DNA from: Polyangium mundeleinium
GTDB lineage: Bacteria; Myxococcota_A; Polyangia; Polyangiales; Polyangiaceae
Length of the DNA: 64,000 nt
Assembly (NCBI RefSeq): GCF_028369105.1
Contig: NZ_JAQNDO010000001.1
Span: forward strand, 6,604,501 to 6,668,500
Reading direction: 5' to 3'
The notes beneath the pieces were generated by a model. That model was not told the origin of the DNA, ran no database searches, and saw only the letters and a program-made list of their open reading frames with translations. Positions 35,575-43,812 of the stretch are shown piece by piece. Position 1 is the stretch's first letter. Every line of letters starts with the position of its first letter. The position numbers and the translations under genes were made by a program.

Positions 35575-35770
35575 GTCGCCTCACGCCGAGGGCCTCGGGG
35601 GGTTTCTCCCCGACGGTTGTCTCCGCAGCCCTCACCCACGCACGTAGCGCCGTTTCAGTAAGATCCAGATCCTTCGCGACCTTCGCGATGCTCCGGTCCC
35701 CGACCTGACAGAGACGAACCGCCTCTGCCTTGAACTCCGCGCTGAACGACCTCCGCTTCCGCGTCGCCAT
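35575..35770 (-). pseudogene. IS3-family transposase OrfA, truncated
   Basis: Sixty-five codons from ATG 35770 match the OrfA helix-turn-helix of IS3-type elements: MATRKRRSFSAEFKAEAVRL, CQVGDRSIAKVAKDLDLTET, ALRAWVRAAE. Homology stops at EALGV, after which the frame runs antisense into the neighbouring hydrolase. No OrfB is present, so the element is dead. Confidence 0.85.
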
Positions 35771-35866
35771 GGAACTCTCCCAGCGCATCTCCGCGCCTTT
35801 GGGTTTGTCCACGGATCCGGGGGAGGATCACCGAGGAAGCAAAAACGAAACGTCGGACGCGGCTGG

Positions 35867-36349
35867 TCACCCCGCGGACGGCTCCCAAATCTCGTACTCG
35901 AACCATCCTTCCGCTGTGACTTGACGGAACTCCGGGATCCAGAGCCATAGGCGCTGAGGACCAAACTCGCAAGGAAGCGCGTCAAGCTGCTCTCCGAGCC
36001 ACGCTCGCCTCGGGTTTGGGTTTCTTTGGCGTGGTGGCCCCTCACGCACGATGTTGAGAAGGAACTCGATGGCGCGTCGGCGATCATGGACCTTCGTCAC
36101 GCGCAGCGTCACGAACTCTGGCGAAAAACCGTGCTCGTGTCCCCAGAAACAGGCATCCAGGGGCAACGCCGAACCCATAACGCTCAGCCGACCATCGGCC
36201 TTGTCGACGATGACGCCGCACGAACCAACGTACCCTACTGGAAAGAACCAGTAGGTTTGACGGTCAATGACGGCGTGGTTGAGCCAGATCGCGCCTCGCT
36301 CGTCAGCATACGCATGGGCGATCCGTTGGGCTTCCTCGACCGTGATCAC
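35867..36349 (-). CDS. YrhB/Imm35-like small protein
   Basis: A 160-residue protein started at GTG 36349 (VITVEEAQRIAHAYADERGA). The pattern of an N-terminal EEA..IA..YA helix, then YWFFPVGYVGSCGVIVDKAD, GRLSVMGSALPLDACFWGHE and HGF resembles the YrhB/immunity protein 35 domain. The C-terminal half (WLWIPEFRQVTAEGWFEYEI) is not recognised. No toxin gene is adjacent, so an orphan immunity role is a guess. No good ribosome site precedes the start. Confidence 0.6.
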   Translation of the reverse strand: MITVEEAQRIAHAYADERGAIWLNHAVIDRQTYWFFPVGYVGSCGVIVDKADGRLSVMGSALPLDACFWGHEHGFSPEFVTLRVTKVHDRRRAIEFLLNIVREGPPRQRNPNPRRAWLGEQLDALPCEFGPQRLWLWIPEFRQVTAEGWFEYEIWEPSAG

Positions 36350-36477
36350 GTGAGAGCAGATTGCAGTTGTGCGGCGTCTTGGCAAGACGGAAGGCGTCGA
36401 GCCCCCGAGCCGCCGTGATGCCCGAGGCCGGCCACCACCGAACCCACCTCGACCGCCTACAACCTGATGTGGCGCCG

Positions 36478-36732
36478 CTACAGGTCGTGGTTCGTCCACC
36501 AGAGCGATTGATGTTCGCCGCCCTCGGGGTTGGGCTCTGGACGAGGCACGTCATCGGCGTGCCGGAGCCCTGCGTAGATGACGATCACGCCCACGACCGG
36601 GAGCAGCCAGATCATCGCGCTCTGCGCGATCTTCTGCCCGCGCGTGTAGAAGTCGCTCTTCCACAGCCGGACGGTGATCCCGATCTGGACCAGCATCACA
36701 ACCGCTGCAAGTATCACGAGCGCGATCCCCAC
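36478..36732 (-). CDS. Small two-helix membrane protein
   Basis: An 84-residue frame from GTG 36732 with two hydrophobic helices: about 1-22 (VGIALVILAAVVMLVQIGIT) and 36-57 (AQSAMIWLLPVVGVIVIYAG). The C-terminal tail is acidic and Pro-rich (DVPRPEPNPEGGEHQ). It looks like a short phospholipase D/cardiolipin-synthase N-terminal-type hairpin, but no enzymatic domain follows. The start is uncertain, as no ribosome site is clear. Confidence 0.5.
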   Translation of the reverse strand: MGIALVILAAVVMLVQIGITVRLWKSDFYTRGQKIAQSAMIWLLPVVGVIVIYAGLRHADDVPRPEPNPEGGEHQSLWWTNHDL

Positions 36733-36974
36733 CGTGAGTTCGAGGGTAGCACCCGCCTCGACACCGAGCCCGTCCAACCGCGCACGCCCGCCTTCACTCC
36801 CCCGCTTCCGACCCTCCGAATGTGGGGGCCGGGAAATACAATGTCGATGGGCGAGGGCTACCGCGTCGCGAACGTCGAGGAGCCGAACGGTGTGCTTGAC
36901 ACCGACCGCCCCGTGCCCGATCTCTCGCCGCGCGCGAGGCAAGGAGCATTCATGGCAAGGTACAAAGGCGCTCG

Positions 36975-37850
36975 ATGAGTCAGATGCTCCGCGAAGCCGA
37001 CATCCGCGCCGCGTTCGAGCGCGTTCGCGAGCGGATCGCCGCGGGCCGCGATCCCGGCCGCGCGCTGCGGAGGGTGACGCGATCCGACGCCGAGATCGAC
37101 CTCGGTGCGCTCTCGGCGACAGCCGGAGAGCAAGTCGCGGCGCTCTTTCAGTTCGACGGCATCTTGCTGTGTGCCGCTGGCGAGGCCAAGGGGGCCATCC
37201 CTCACTTCGACGCCGCGCTGACGTGCACCACGTCCGCCGAGCGACGCGCCGGCATCTTGTACCACCGCGGGCTCGCCCTCTTGCTCAGCACGCTCCGCGG
37301 TCCCCCCGCGATCCATCCCGGCCATGAGGTCGACGTGCAGATGGCCCGCTCACCGGTCGTGCGGCTCTTCTCGAGCGCCGGCGACGACGTTGCGGGCATC
37401 GGTGCCCTCGACGCGCTCCTCGATGCCGCGGTCTTGCCAGCTGAACCCCTGAACGGGAGGTCGGTCTCGAAGGCTCGGCTCCGCGCTTCGCGGGACTTCG
37501 ATCAGAGCCATGCGCTGGCGCCGGCGAACAGGCTCGCAGCGTTCCACGGCGCGCTCTGTCACCTGATGCTGGGCGCGCTCGCGACCGACCTCCCCGTGCG
37601 TGCTCGCCTGGCGTCGTTGACCACAGCGACGACACGAACCGACGACACGAAGATCCGCGAGCTGGCGCAGCGATGCGCGGAGGAGCTCGCAGACGCGAGC
37701 TGGTGGGTTCGTCACTTCGGACGCGTCGATCTCCCGACGGCCTCTGCGCGTGCGCTGAAGGAGCTCGATGTCCGACCGCACGAGCCACCTTCGCTCGAAG
37801 CTTCCCATCGCAGCATGATCGTCGTGATCCCGGCCCAAGGAACCTCATGA
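36975..37850 (+). CDS. Hypothetical helical protein, TPR-like
   Basis: A 291-residue soluble protein from ATG 36975. It is predominantly helical with degenerate TPR-like stretches (ALFQFDGILLCAAGEAKGAI, PHFDAALTCTTSAERRAGIL, YHRGLALLLSTLRGPP). There are no catalytic motifs, signal or membrane spans. The N-terminal AAFERVRERIAAGRDPGRAL is charged. I do not recognise a family. It is followed after 39 bases by the converging flavoprotein gene. Confidence 0.55.
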   Translation: MSQMLREADIRAAFERVRERIAAGRDPGRALRRVTRSDAEIDLGALSATAGEQVAALFQFDGILLCAAGEAKGAIPHFDAALTCTTSAERRAGILYHRGLALLLSTLRGPPAIHPGHEVDVQMARSPVVRLFSSAGDDVAGIGALDALLDAAVLPAEPLNGRSVSKARLRASRDFDQSHALAPANRLAAFHGALCHLMLGALATDLPVRARLASLTTATTRTDDTKIRELAQRCAEELADASWWVRHFGRVDLPTASARALKELDVRPHEPPSLEASHRSMIVVIPAQGTS

Positions 37851-37889
37851 GCCGCTGACCTTCGGCGAGCCGGGGGCCGCTCCCGCGCG

Positions 37890-39353
37890 CTACACCGTCG
37901 TAGGCGGTCCGAACCAAGTGGTTAACGCGTCAGCGAGCCCCACCTGGGTCAGGTCTCCCACCCAGGCCACATATCCGTCGGGCCGAACCAGGACGGCGGT
38001 GGGAGCCGGGACCGCCCCGATCGCCGGAAGCTCCCACGGACCAGCGTATTTGGCGTCGATCCATTGAACGCGATCGGCCCATGGAGTGATGTCGAAGCCA
38101 CCGGGCTCACCGAGGTTGAGCAGCACCGGCCGCGCGTGATGCAGCAGGGTGAAGACCCGCAGCGGGCCGCTGGCGGTGTCCAGGTCGAGATCGGGCATAC
38201 GACGTCCCAGCAGCGGGTGTCCCTCGCCGAGGTCGTAATGAACGCCCAGACCCGACATCTCCGCGGCCAGTCGTTTGCGAGGCTCGGCCATGCGGAGAAG
38301 CTCGGAGACGTAGTCGCCCAAGACTTTGGTGCGGTCGTCTGTGCGCCGAAGCGCGACTTGCGCCATCGTGTTGCGCAGCGCGCGAGCCGCGACCGGGTGC
38401 CGCTCGGCGTGGTAGGTATCCAGGAGGCTTTCTGGCGACGTCCGCTTGACCACCTGGGCCAGCTTCCATCCCAGATTCACCGCATCCTGCACACCGATGT
38501 TGAGGCCCTGCCCACCCATCGGGGGATGCACATGTGCGGCGTCGCCGGCCAGCAGGACCCGTCTGTCGCGGTAGGCCGAGGCCTGACGAGTCATATCGGT
38601 GAACCTGGAGATCCACGTGGGACTGTGGATCCCGTAGTCTGTCCCGTAGACGGCGATCAGCGCGTCACTGACATCGCGCAGGGTCGGTTCGCTGGCGAGT
38701 CTTACCTGCTGTTCGGTCAACACGGCCCGCATCCGCCGCCCATCCTCCAACTTGCCAATCGCGTGGGAACCAACGGCGTCGTGTCGGAAGCCCCATTCCG
38801 GCTCCTCGGACATCTCGACCTCGGCAATCAACCAGCTCGTCGTCGGATCCCAGCCGGGGAACTCGATGCCGGCTGCTTTTCGGATCAGACTGCGTCCTCC
38901 GTCGCAGCCGACGAGATACTCCGCCCGTAGCGATTTGCCGTCGGACAGCTCGACGTCGACGCCGGTGTCGTCCTGCGCGAAGCCCGTCACTTCACGTCCG
39001 CGATAGATTGGCACGGCCAGCTCGTCGACCCAGCCGGCCAGGATGCGCTCGATGTGGTTCTGCCACAGCCCGAGCACGTAGTTGTGTCGGGTGGGAAAGT
39101 CGCTGATGTCCAGAGGGAGGTGGAAGTGCACGACCTGATGCACCTGTCCCTGCGAGACAAACCGATCGGCGATTCCACGCTGATCGAGGACCTCGAGCGT
39201 GCGTGCGTGCAGGCCGCCTGCGCGCGAGCCGGCGAGGTCCTGGCTCGGGCGCCGCTCGACAATGGCAACGTCGACGCCCGCCAACGCCAGCTCGCCCGCC
39301 AACATCAGCCCTGTCGGCCCCCCTCCGGCAATCACCACCGTATGCTTGATCAT
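37890..39353 (-). CDS. FAD-dependent monooxygenase, rifampin-monooxygenase-like
   Basis: A 487-residue class A flavoprotein hydroxylase. Motifs: GGGPTG at the N-terminus (IAGGGPTGLMLAGELALAG), YLVGCDGGRSLIRKAAG (DG motif) and RVLLAGDAAHVHPPMGGQGL (GD motif). The pattern SRAGGLHARTLEVLDQRG, VHSPxW-type IHSPTWISRF and C-terminal LVRPDGYVAWVG are very like rifampin monooxygenases (RIFMO/Rox) and anthracycline hydroxylases. GGAGG lies six bases before ATG 39353. The upstream gene, a truncated glycosyltransferase, overlaps by ATGA. Rifampicin inactivation is plausible but not provable, since aromatic polyketide hydroxylases look alike. Confidence 0.85.
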   Translation of the reverse strand: MIKHTVVIAGGGPTGLMLAGELALAGVDVAIVERRPSQDLAGSRAGGLHARTLEVLDQRGIADRFVSQGQVHQVVHFHLPLDISDFPTRHNYVLGLWQNHIERILAGWVDELAVPIYRGREVTGFAQDDTGVDVELSDGKSLRAEYLVGCDGGRSLIRKAAGIEFPGWDPTTSWLIAEVEMSEEPEWGFRHDAVGSHAIGKLEDGRRMRAVLTEQQVRLASEPTLRDVSDALIAVYGTDYGIHSPTWISRFTDMTRQASAYRDRRVLLAGDAAHVHPPMGGQGLNIGVQDAVNLGWKLAQVVKRTSPESLLDTYHAERHPVAARALRNTMAQVALRRTDDRTKVLGDYVSELLRMAEPRKRLAAEMSGLGVHYDLGEGHPLLGRRMPDLDLDTASGPLRVFTLLHHARPVLLNLGEPGGFDITPWADRVQWIDAKYAGPWELPAIGAVPAPTAVLVRPDGYVAWVGDLTQVGLADALTTWFGPPTTV

Positions 39354-39592
39354 CGCCACCCTCCGGTCGGCATCAACACGGCCGCGCGCGGGGGCAGCGT
39401 CGCCCCGGTCACCGGCGGGCACACCGGCTGGCCGATCGGCACCAGCGGCACGCCGACACCCGCCGGCAGCTCCGCGAAGTCCGGCGGCGCGCACACCCGC
39501 GCCTCCGCGCCGCGTGCCCCCAGCTGCACCGCGCGTCCCGCCATCGGTTCGACGTCCCCGCGCGACCCATCCTTCGACAACAACGCCTGCAT
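39350..39592 (-). pseudogene. GT1 glycosyltransferase with a large internal deletion
   Basis: An 80-codon frame from ATG 39592 (excellent GGAGG upstream). Residues 1-65 are the start of a GT1 antibiotic/sterol glycosyltransferase (GSRGDVEPMAGRAVQLGARG, CAPPDFAELPAGVGVPLVPI, GQPV). After LPPRAAV the frame jumps to LMPTGGWR, which looks like the end of the same family (VMPTGVWR). About 330 residues including the sugar-nucleotide-binding domain are missing, so the protein cannot glycosylate. The in-frame deletion preserves the ATGA coupling to the flavoprotein gene, which may explain why it persists as a leader. Confidence 0.7.
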
Positions 39593-39620
39593 GTCGCTCC
39601 TCCCACTCCTGGAGATTCTC

Positions 39621-39647
39621 GCCTCGGCCAGAGGGTCTGGCCGAGGC
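39621..39647. promoter_or_regulatory. Perfect 12-bp inverted repeat upstream of the glycosyltransferase-monooxygenase genes
   Basis: GCCTCGGCCAGA and its exact complement TCTGGCCGAGGC are separated by GGG. The hairpin lies 29-55 bases upstream of the start codon at 39592, where an operator or 5'-leader control element would sit. No T-run follows on the minus strand, so it is not a typical terminator. Confidence 0.55.
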
Positions 39648-39737
39648 CAGCGACTCTACGGCACGACCTGGGTCTTGCCGCAAGCCCCCCCATGCGCTAT
39701 ATGCTGGACATGGAAGGGAGGGGGACGGCCCTCCTTT

Positions 39738-39783
39738 CGCTTCGGTTTGTCCGCGGGGGACGGACAAACCGCTCTGCGAAGCG
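39738..39783. repeat. Long imperfect hairpin in the 39.6-40.0 kb gap
   Basis: The core CGGTTTGTCCG (39743-39753) and CGGACAAACCG (39761-39771) are exact complements with a seven-base loop; outer arms CGCTTCG and CGAAGCG extend it across a small bulge. The remaining gap from 39593 to 40047 contains no gene I can support. The structure may end a transcript or be a regulatory site. Confidence 0.5.
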
Positions 39784-40047
39784 GCGGCACGGCGGCACCG
39801 GGGGGCGCCCGTATCGCACAGGACCTCGTTCGTGATTTGCCTGCGCTCGCGGTTCGCTGGCGCCGGGGTATGGGTGGATTCGCAGGGCAAGAAAATCGAC
39901 ACCGGGTGTACGTCGCCGGCCAGCACCACCCGCGAGCCTCGGGACCATCGCGCCGTTGGCGACGAGCGATCATACGACGCTGCGCGAGGTCGAGAAGGGC
40001 ACCGCAACCGCCTTGCACTTTTGAGCGGCGCCGGTATCTTCGCGCGC

Positions 40048-40598
40048 ATGCAAGCGCCCCAGCGATTCTGGTCGACGACGTGGCTCGTTGTCGCCCTTTC
40101 TCTCACGAATGCCGCATGTAACCTGTCTGGACTCTCAAAGCTTGTTTATGACCCGGAGCAGGCTGCGCTCGAGGAAGACGCGAAGAAAAAGCGCGCGAGG
40201 TCGGGCAGACGGAAGACGGCTCGTGCCAAACCGCGGAGCAGTGCAAGTACCGGTGTGAGATCCTGGAGCGGGCGCTCGATTGCTACAAGACGGGCAAGGC
40301 GGCGCTCAAGGGCCGCGATGTCCATTACGCCGGCGGCTGGCGCGTCGATAGTGTGGCGGGCTCCACCGACGACGTGAAATTGCGCTACGAAGAGGACAGC
40401 GAAGGAGAAGACCTTACGATGATCCCGCTCGCGCGAGAGTCCTTCAACAAGGCTTGTGCCGCCAATCACGCCGAGTCGTGTCGATATTCAGGCATCATGA
40501 TCGAGAAACACTCCGCGAAAGATGCCGCTGCCTTCTACCGGAAGGGCTGCGATCTGAAGGACGAGGAGAGCTGCAAGAAGCTCGAAGGTGATGAATAG
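40048..40598 (+). pseudogene. Sel1-like repeat lipoprotein, frameshifted
   Basis: ATG 40048 opens a lipoprotein signal (WLVVALSLTNAAC) and a short spacer ending DPEQAALEEDAKKK. At about 40190-40200 the frame is lost. In another frame the protein continues EDGSCQTAEQCKYRCEILER and ends AAAFYRKGCDLKDEESCKKL EGDE, with repeated Cys-containing Sel1-type helices (ACAANHAESCRY). An extra CG dinucleotide in a CGCGCG run explains the shift. It is either a sequencing error or a recent lesion. Intact length would be about 182 residues. Confidence 0.7.
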
Positions 40599-40844
40599 CG
40601 TTCCTTGAAAGCGCACAAGAAGCCCTCCGGGATCGATTGAGTTCAGCGGCACCGGGCGACGCACAGTGTCCGCTGAGAACTCCGCGACGGACTTCCGCGT
40701 CTTGCTGACGACCTGCTTCGATACGGTTGGCCCCGAGGAGCGCGGTCGAGTTCGGTCTTCAAGGTGCGGAGCTGCCCTTCGATCTCGGCAGCTTCCCCTA
40801 GCCAAACCTGCCTCCCGGGGCATAAAGTCCCACCCAACCAGCCA

Positions 40845-41714
40845 ATGGACGAAGAGAAGCGCCGCAGGAACATCGCGACCGATGCGCGAGCGAGGATCGT
40901 TTTTGCGACGATGGCCCTGGTCATCCCGCTCGTGCTCGGGCTTCTCTTTCGACGCCAGGAGCTCCGGCTGCGTGCGCTCGCCGATCATGGGCGCGCCGGC
41001 ACCGCGACCGTCACGGCCGTCACGCACCAGGGCTCGGCCTCCGTTGCGCATTATCAGTACGAGGTCGGCGGCGTCACATACACGTGGAACGTCGACCGGA
41101 AAAAGCTCCCGGGCGCGCTCGGCGAGACATTCGACATCACCTACCTACCCGAGGATCCGTCCCTGAGCCGTCTCGGGGCGTATTCACAGATCGAGTTCGA
41201 CGAGGAGCTCAACCTGCCTTTCCGGCGCGGCTTTCCGCTCGGCCTCTTCGTGCTTTTTGGATCCATCGCCGCGTTTTGTCACCGCAACGTCCGGCGCCTC
41301 CAGCAGGGCACGCCTCTCGCCACGAAGCCTCGGATATCGCCCGAGGGCGCAGGGCGCATCCTCGCGGGCTTGTTCCTCGGGTGCGTGCTCGCCACGAACC
41401 TCGATCCAAACGTCCGCGCCGTGCAGGTCGCCGCGTTCGGGCCGGCGCCGCTCGGCCTCCCCGTGGGGCTCGTGGTCGCGCTCGCCGAGGTTGTGCTGTT
41501 CGCGCCGTTTTTCTGGGTCTTTCCGCATTTGATGCGGCTCGTCATGGATCGCTACGCGCAGGGTGGGTCGCTCTCGAAGCTCGGGATCGTGCTTGCCGTC
41601 GCTCAGGCCGGGCCGGAGGGCAGGCGTTCGCGGCTCATCGTCGTCGCCGGGCTCGTCTATTTCATCGCGCTCGTGACAGCCTGGATCGTGTTCGCCGCGA
41701 GCCGCGGGATCTGA
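40845..41714 (+). CDS. DUF3592-like membrane protein
   Basis: A 289-residue protein from ATG 40845. An N-terminal helix (VFATMALVIPLVLGLLFRR) precedes a domain with GRAGTATVTAVTHQG, VAHYQYEVGGVTYTWN and DITYLPEDPSLSRL, the DUF3592 pattern. Further hydrophobic segments occur at about 130-150, 180-200, 205-235 and 265-285. Family function is unknown; it is probably an envelope protein. The 246 bases between it and the preceding gene hold nothing I recognise. Confidence 0.75.
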   Translation: MDEEKRRRNIATDARARIVFATMALVIPLVLGLLFRRQELRLRALADHGRAGTATVTAVTHQGSASVAHYQYEVGGVTYTWNVDRKKLPGALGETFDITYLPEDPSLSRLGAYSQIEFDEELNLPFRRGFPLGLFVLFGSIAAFCHRNVRRLQQGTPLATKPRISPEGAGRILAGLFLGCVLATNLDPNVRAVQVAAFGPAPLGLPVGLVVALAEVVLFAPFFWVFPHLMRLVMDRYAQGGSLSKLGIVLAVAQAGPEGRRSRLIVVAGLVYFIALVTAWIVFAASRGI

Positions 41715-41800
41715 CGGCCGGCGAGCCGGCGGAACGAGTTCGCTGTCGCGTCCGAAAACGGCCAGACATCGGGGCGCGGCCGCGCTACGAGGGGAGGGCG

Positions 41801-43255
41801 ATGATGGACGCGGAGACCTGTTACCGAGCCCTTTGCGCGCGTGATGAGCGCTTCGATGGCATGTTTTTCGTGGCCGTACGGACGACCGGCATCTACTGCC
41901 GGCCGGTGTGCCGGGCCCGAACACCGGCGCGGGATCGATGCGTGTTTTATCGGTCCGCGGCGGAGGCCGATCGCGACGGGTTTCGCGCGTGTTTTCGCTG
42001 CCGGCCTGAGCTCTCGCCAGGTGGCGCGCCGCAGGACTCCGTGCCGCGCCTCGTCCGCGCTGCGCTCGCGCGGATCGAAAGCGGGTTTCTCGACGAGGGC
42101 TCCGTCGACGATCTCGGGCGCGCGCTCGGCGTGACCGGCAGGCACCTCCGGCGCGCGATGGAAGCCGAGCTCGGCGTGGCGCCCGTCGAGCTCGCCCAGT
42201 CGCGGCGCCTCGCGCTCGCGAAGCAGCTCTTGCAGGATTCTTCCCTGCCGCTCACCGAGATTGCGTTCGCGAGCGGGTTCGGGAGTGTGCGGCGGTTCAA
42301 TGCGCTGTTTTCGGCTCGGTTCGGCAGGCCGCCGTCCGCGCTCCGGCGCGCGCTCGGGGAGGCCGAGGCCGGCGCCGCCATCACGCTGCGGATCGATTAT
42401 CGGCCGCCGCTCGACTGGGATGCGCTCCTCGCGTTTCTCGCCGCGCGCGCGATTGCCGGAGTCGAGGCCGTCGAGGGCGGCGTGTATGCCCGCTCGGTGC
42501 GGCTCGGCGAGCGGACCGGATGGCTGCGGGTGATGCATCCGCCCCAGAAAAACGCGCTCCGGGTGGAGGTCGCGCCCGAGCTCGCGGGCGCGCTCGGGCC
42601 TCTGCTCGGCAGGCTGCGCGCGCTTTTTGATCTCGACGCGCATCCGCTCCTCATCGCGGAGTCGCTGAGCCGGGATCCTCTGCTCGCGCCGCTCGTCGCG
42701 CGTCATCCGGGGCTGCGTGTGCCGGGCGTGTTCGACGGATTCGAGGCGGCCGTGCGTGCCATTCTCGGGCAGCAGGTCTCCGTACGCGCGGCGACGACGC
42801 TTGGTGGGCGCATCGCGAGGCGGTTTGGAAAAGCCATGGATACGCCGATCGCCGGCGTGACGCACCTCTTCCCGCCCGCGTCCGTGCTCGCCGAGGCGCC
42901 TCTCGCCGACATCGCGCAGATGGGTTTGCCCGCGGCGCGCGCGCTCTCCATCCAGGCGCTCGCGCGTGCCGTCACGCAGGGCGAGGTCCGGTTCGAGCGC
43001 GGTGAGGATCCCGAGGCTGCCGTGGCCGCGCTCATCGCGTTGCCGGGCATCGGCGCGTGGACCGCGCAATACCTCGGCATGCGCGTCTATCGATTTCCCG
43101 ACGCGTTTCCTGCCTCGGATCTCGGCGTTCGCAAAGCACTGCGCGTACCATCGACACGCGAAGCCGAGGAGCGCGCCGCGGCGTTCAGGCCGTGGCGTGC
43201 TTATGCGGTCATTCATTTGTGGCAGGGCCTTTCAGAAGGAGCATTTGAGGAATGA
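41801..43255 (+). CDS. alkA: Ada-AlkA fusion: methyl-accepting regulator domain with DNA-3-methyladenine glycosylase II
   Basis: A 484-residue protein; GGGGAGGG precedes ATG 41801. Residues 1-80 are the Ada zinc domain with Cys33, Cys37, Cys64 and Cys67 (GIYCRPVC, ACFRC); it accepts methyl groups from phosphotriesters. An AraC helix-turn-helix spans about 85-185 (VTGRHLRRAMEAELGVAPVE, LTEIAFASGFGSVRRFNALF). The rest is AlkA: RAILGQQVSV, the helix-hairpin-helix LPGIGAWTAQYLGMRV and catalytic Asp in FPASDLGVRKAL. It excises alkylated bases and can act as an alkylation-responsive activator. It overlaps the ogt gene by ATGA. Confidence 0.95.
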   Translation: MMDAETCYRALCARDERFDGMFFVAVRTTGIYCRPVCRARTPARDRCVFYRSAAEADRDGFRACFRCRPELSPGGAPQDSVPRLVRAALARIESGFLDEGSVDDLGRALGVTGRHLRRAMEAELGVAPVELAQSRRLALAKQLLQDSSLPLTEIAFASGFGSVRRFNALFSARFGRPPSALRRALGEAEAGAAITLRIDYRPPLDWDALLAFLAARAIAGVEAVEGGVYARSVRLGERTGWLRVMHPPQKNALRVEVAPELAGALGPLLGRLRALFDLDAHPLLIAESLSRDPLLAPLVARHPGLRVPGVFDGFEAAVRAILGQQVSVRAATTLGGRIARRFGKAMDTPIAGVTHLFPPASVLAEAPLADIAQMGLPAARALSIQALARAVTQGEVRFERGEDPEAAVAALIALPGIGAWTAQYLGMRVYRFPDAFPASDLGVRKALRVPSTREAEERAAAFRPWRAYAVIHLWQGLSEGAFEE

Positions 43256-43755
43256 ACTCGTTGTATGAACGCCGTATTTCGAGCCCCGTCGGCGGCCTCC
43301 ACGTCGTCGCTTCGGACGAAGCGATCGTGGGCGTCTACCTGCCCGAGCACAAGGGCGCGCCTGTGATCATGGCCCACGACGGGCAAAACCATCCGCTCCT
43401 CGCCGAGGCCGCGCGCCAGCTCGCAGAGTATTTCACAGGAGGACGCGCGTTTTTCACGTTACCGCTCGATCTGCAAGGAAGCGCTTTTCAGCGTGAGGTC
43501 TGGCGCGCGCTCGTCGGGATTCCTTTTGGTGAGACGCGCTCCTACGCGGAGCTCGCGCGGGCGCTCGGCCGGCCGCAGGCGGCGCGGGCCGTCGGCGCGG
43601 CGAATGCGAAGAACCCGATCAGCATCATCGTCCCTTGCCATCGCGTCATCGCCGGCGACGGCGCGCTCACGGGGTATGCGGGCGGCGTCGCGGCCAAGCA
43701 GTGGCTCCTCTCGCACGAGCAAGAGCACCACGCGCCCCGCCACGTCATTCACTAG
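43252..43755 (+). CDS. ogt: Methylated-DNA-[protein]-cysteine S-methyltransferase
   Basis: A 167-residue protein that repairs O6-methylguanine by suicidal transfer to its active-site Cys. The motif IIVPCHRVIAGDGALTGYAG contains that Cys, and the wing/helix region GIPFGETRSYAELARALGRP, RAVGAANAKNPI is standard. The N-terminus (SPVGGLHVVASDEAIVGVYL) is the degenerate RNase H-like domain. Translationally coupled to the Ada-AlkA gene, giving a compact alkylation-repair operon. Confidence 0.95.
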   Translation: MNSLYERRISSPVGGLHVVASDEAIVGVYLPEHKGAPVIMAHDGQNHPLLAEAARQLAEYFTGGRAFFTLPLDLQGSAFQREVWRALVGIPFGETRSYAELARALGRPQAARAVGAANAKNPISIIVPCHRVIAGDGALTGYAGGVAAKQWLLSHEQEHHAPRHVIH

Positions 43756-43812
43756 CTCCGATCGCAAGTCCCTGGACAGGCGCGCCCCGCATCTGCGATC
43801 CTGTCCGGGCCA

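Noticed and set aside
40599-40844. Possible IS-type remnant between the lipoprotein and the DUF3592 gene
   Set aside because: A minus-strand reading has a vaguely transposase-like helical stretch, but nothing specific enough to name.
41657-43216. 519-codon minus-strand open frame
   Set aside because: Exact antisense shadow of the Ada-AlkA gene; no motif and no start context.
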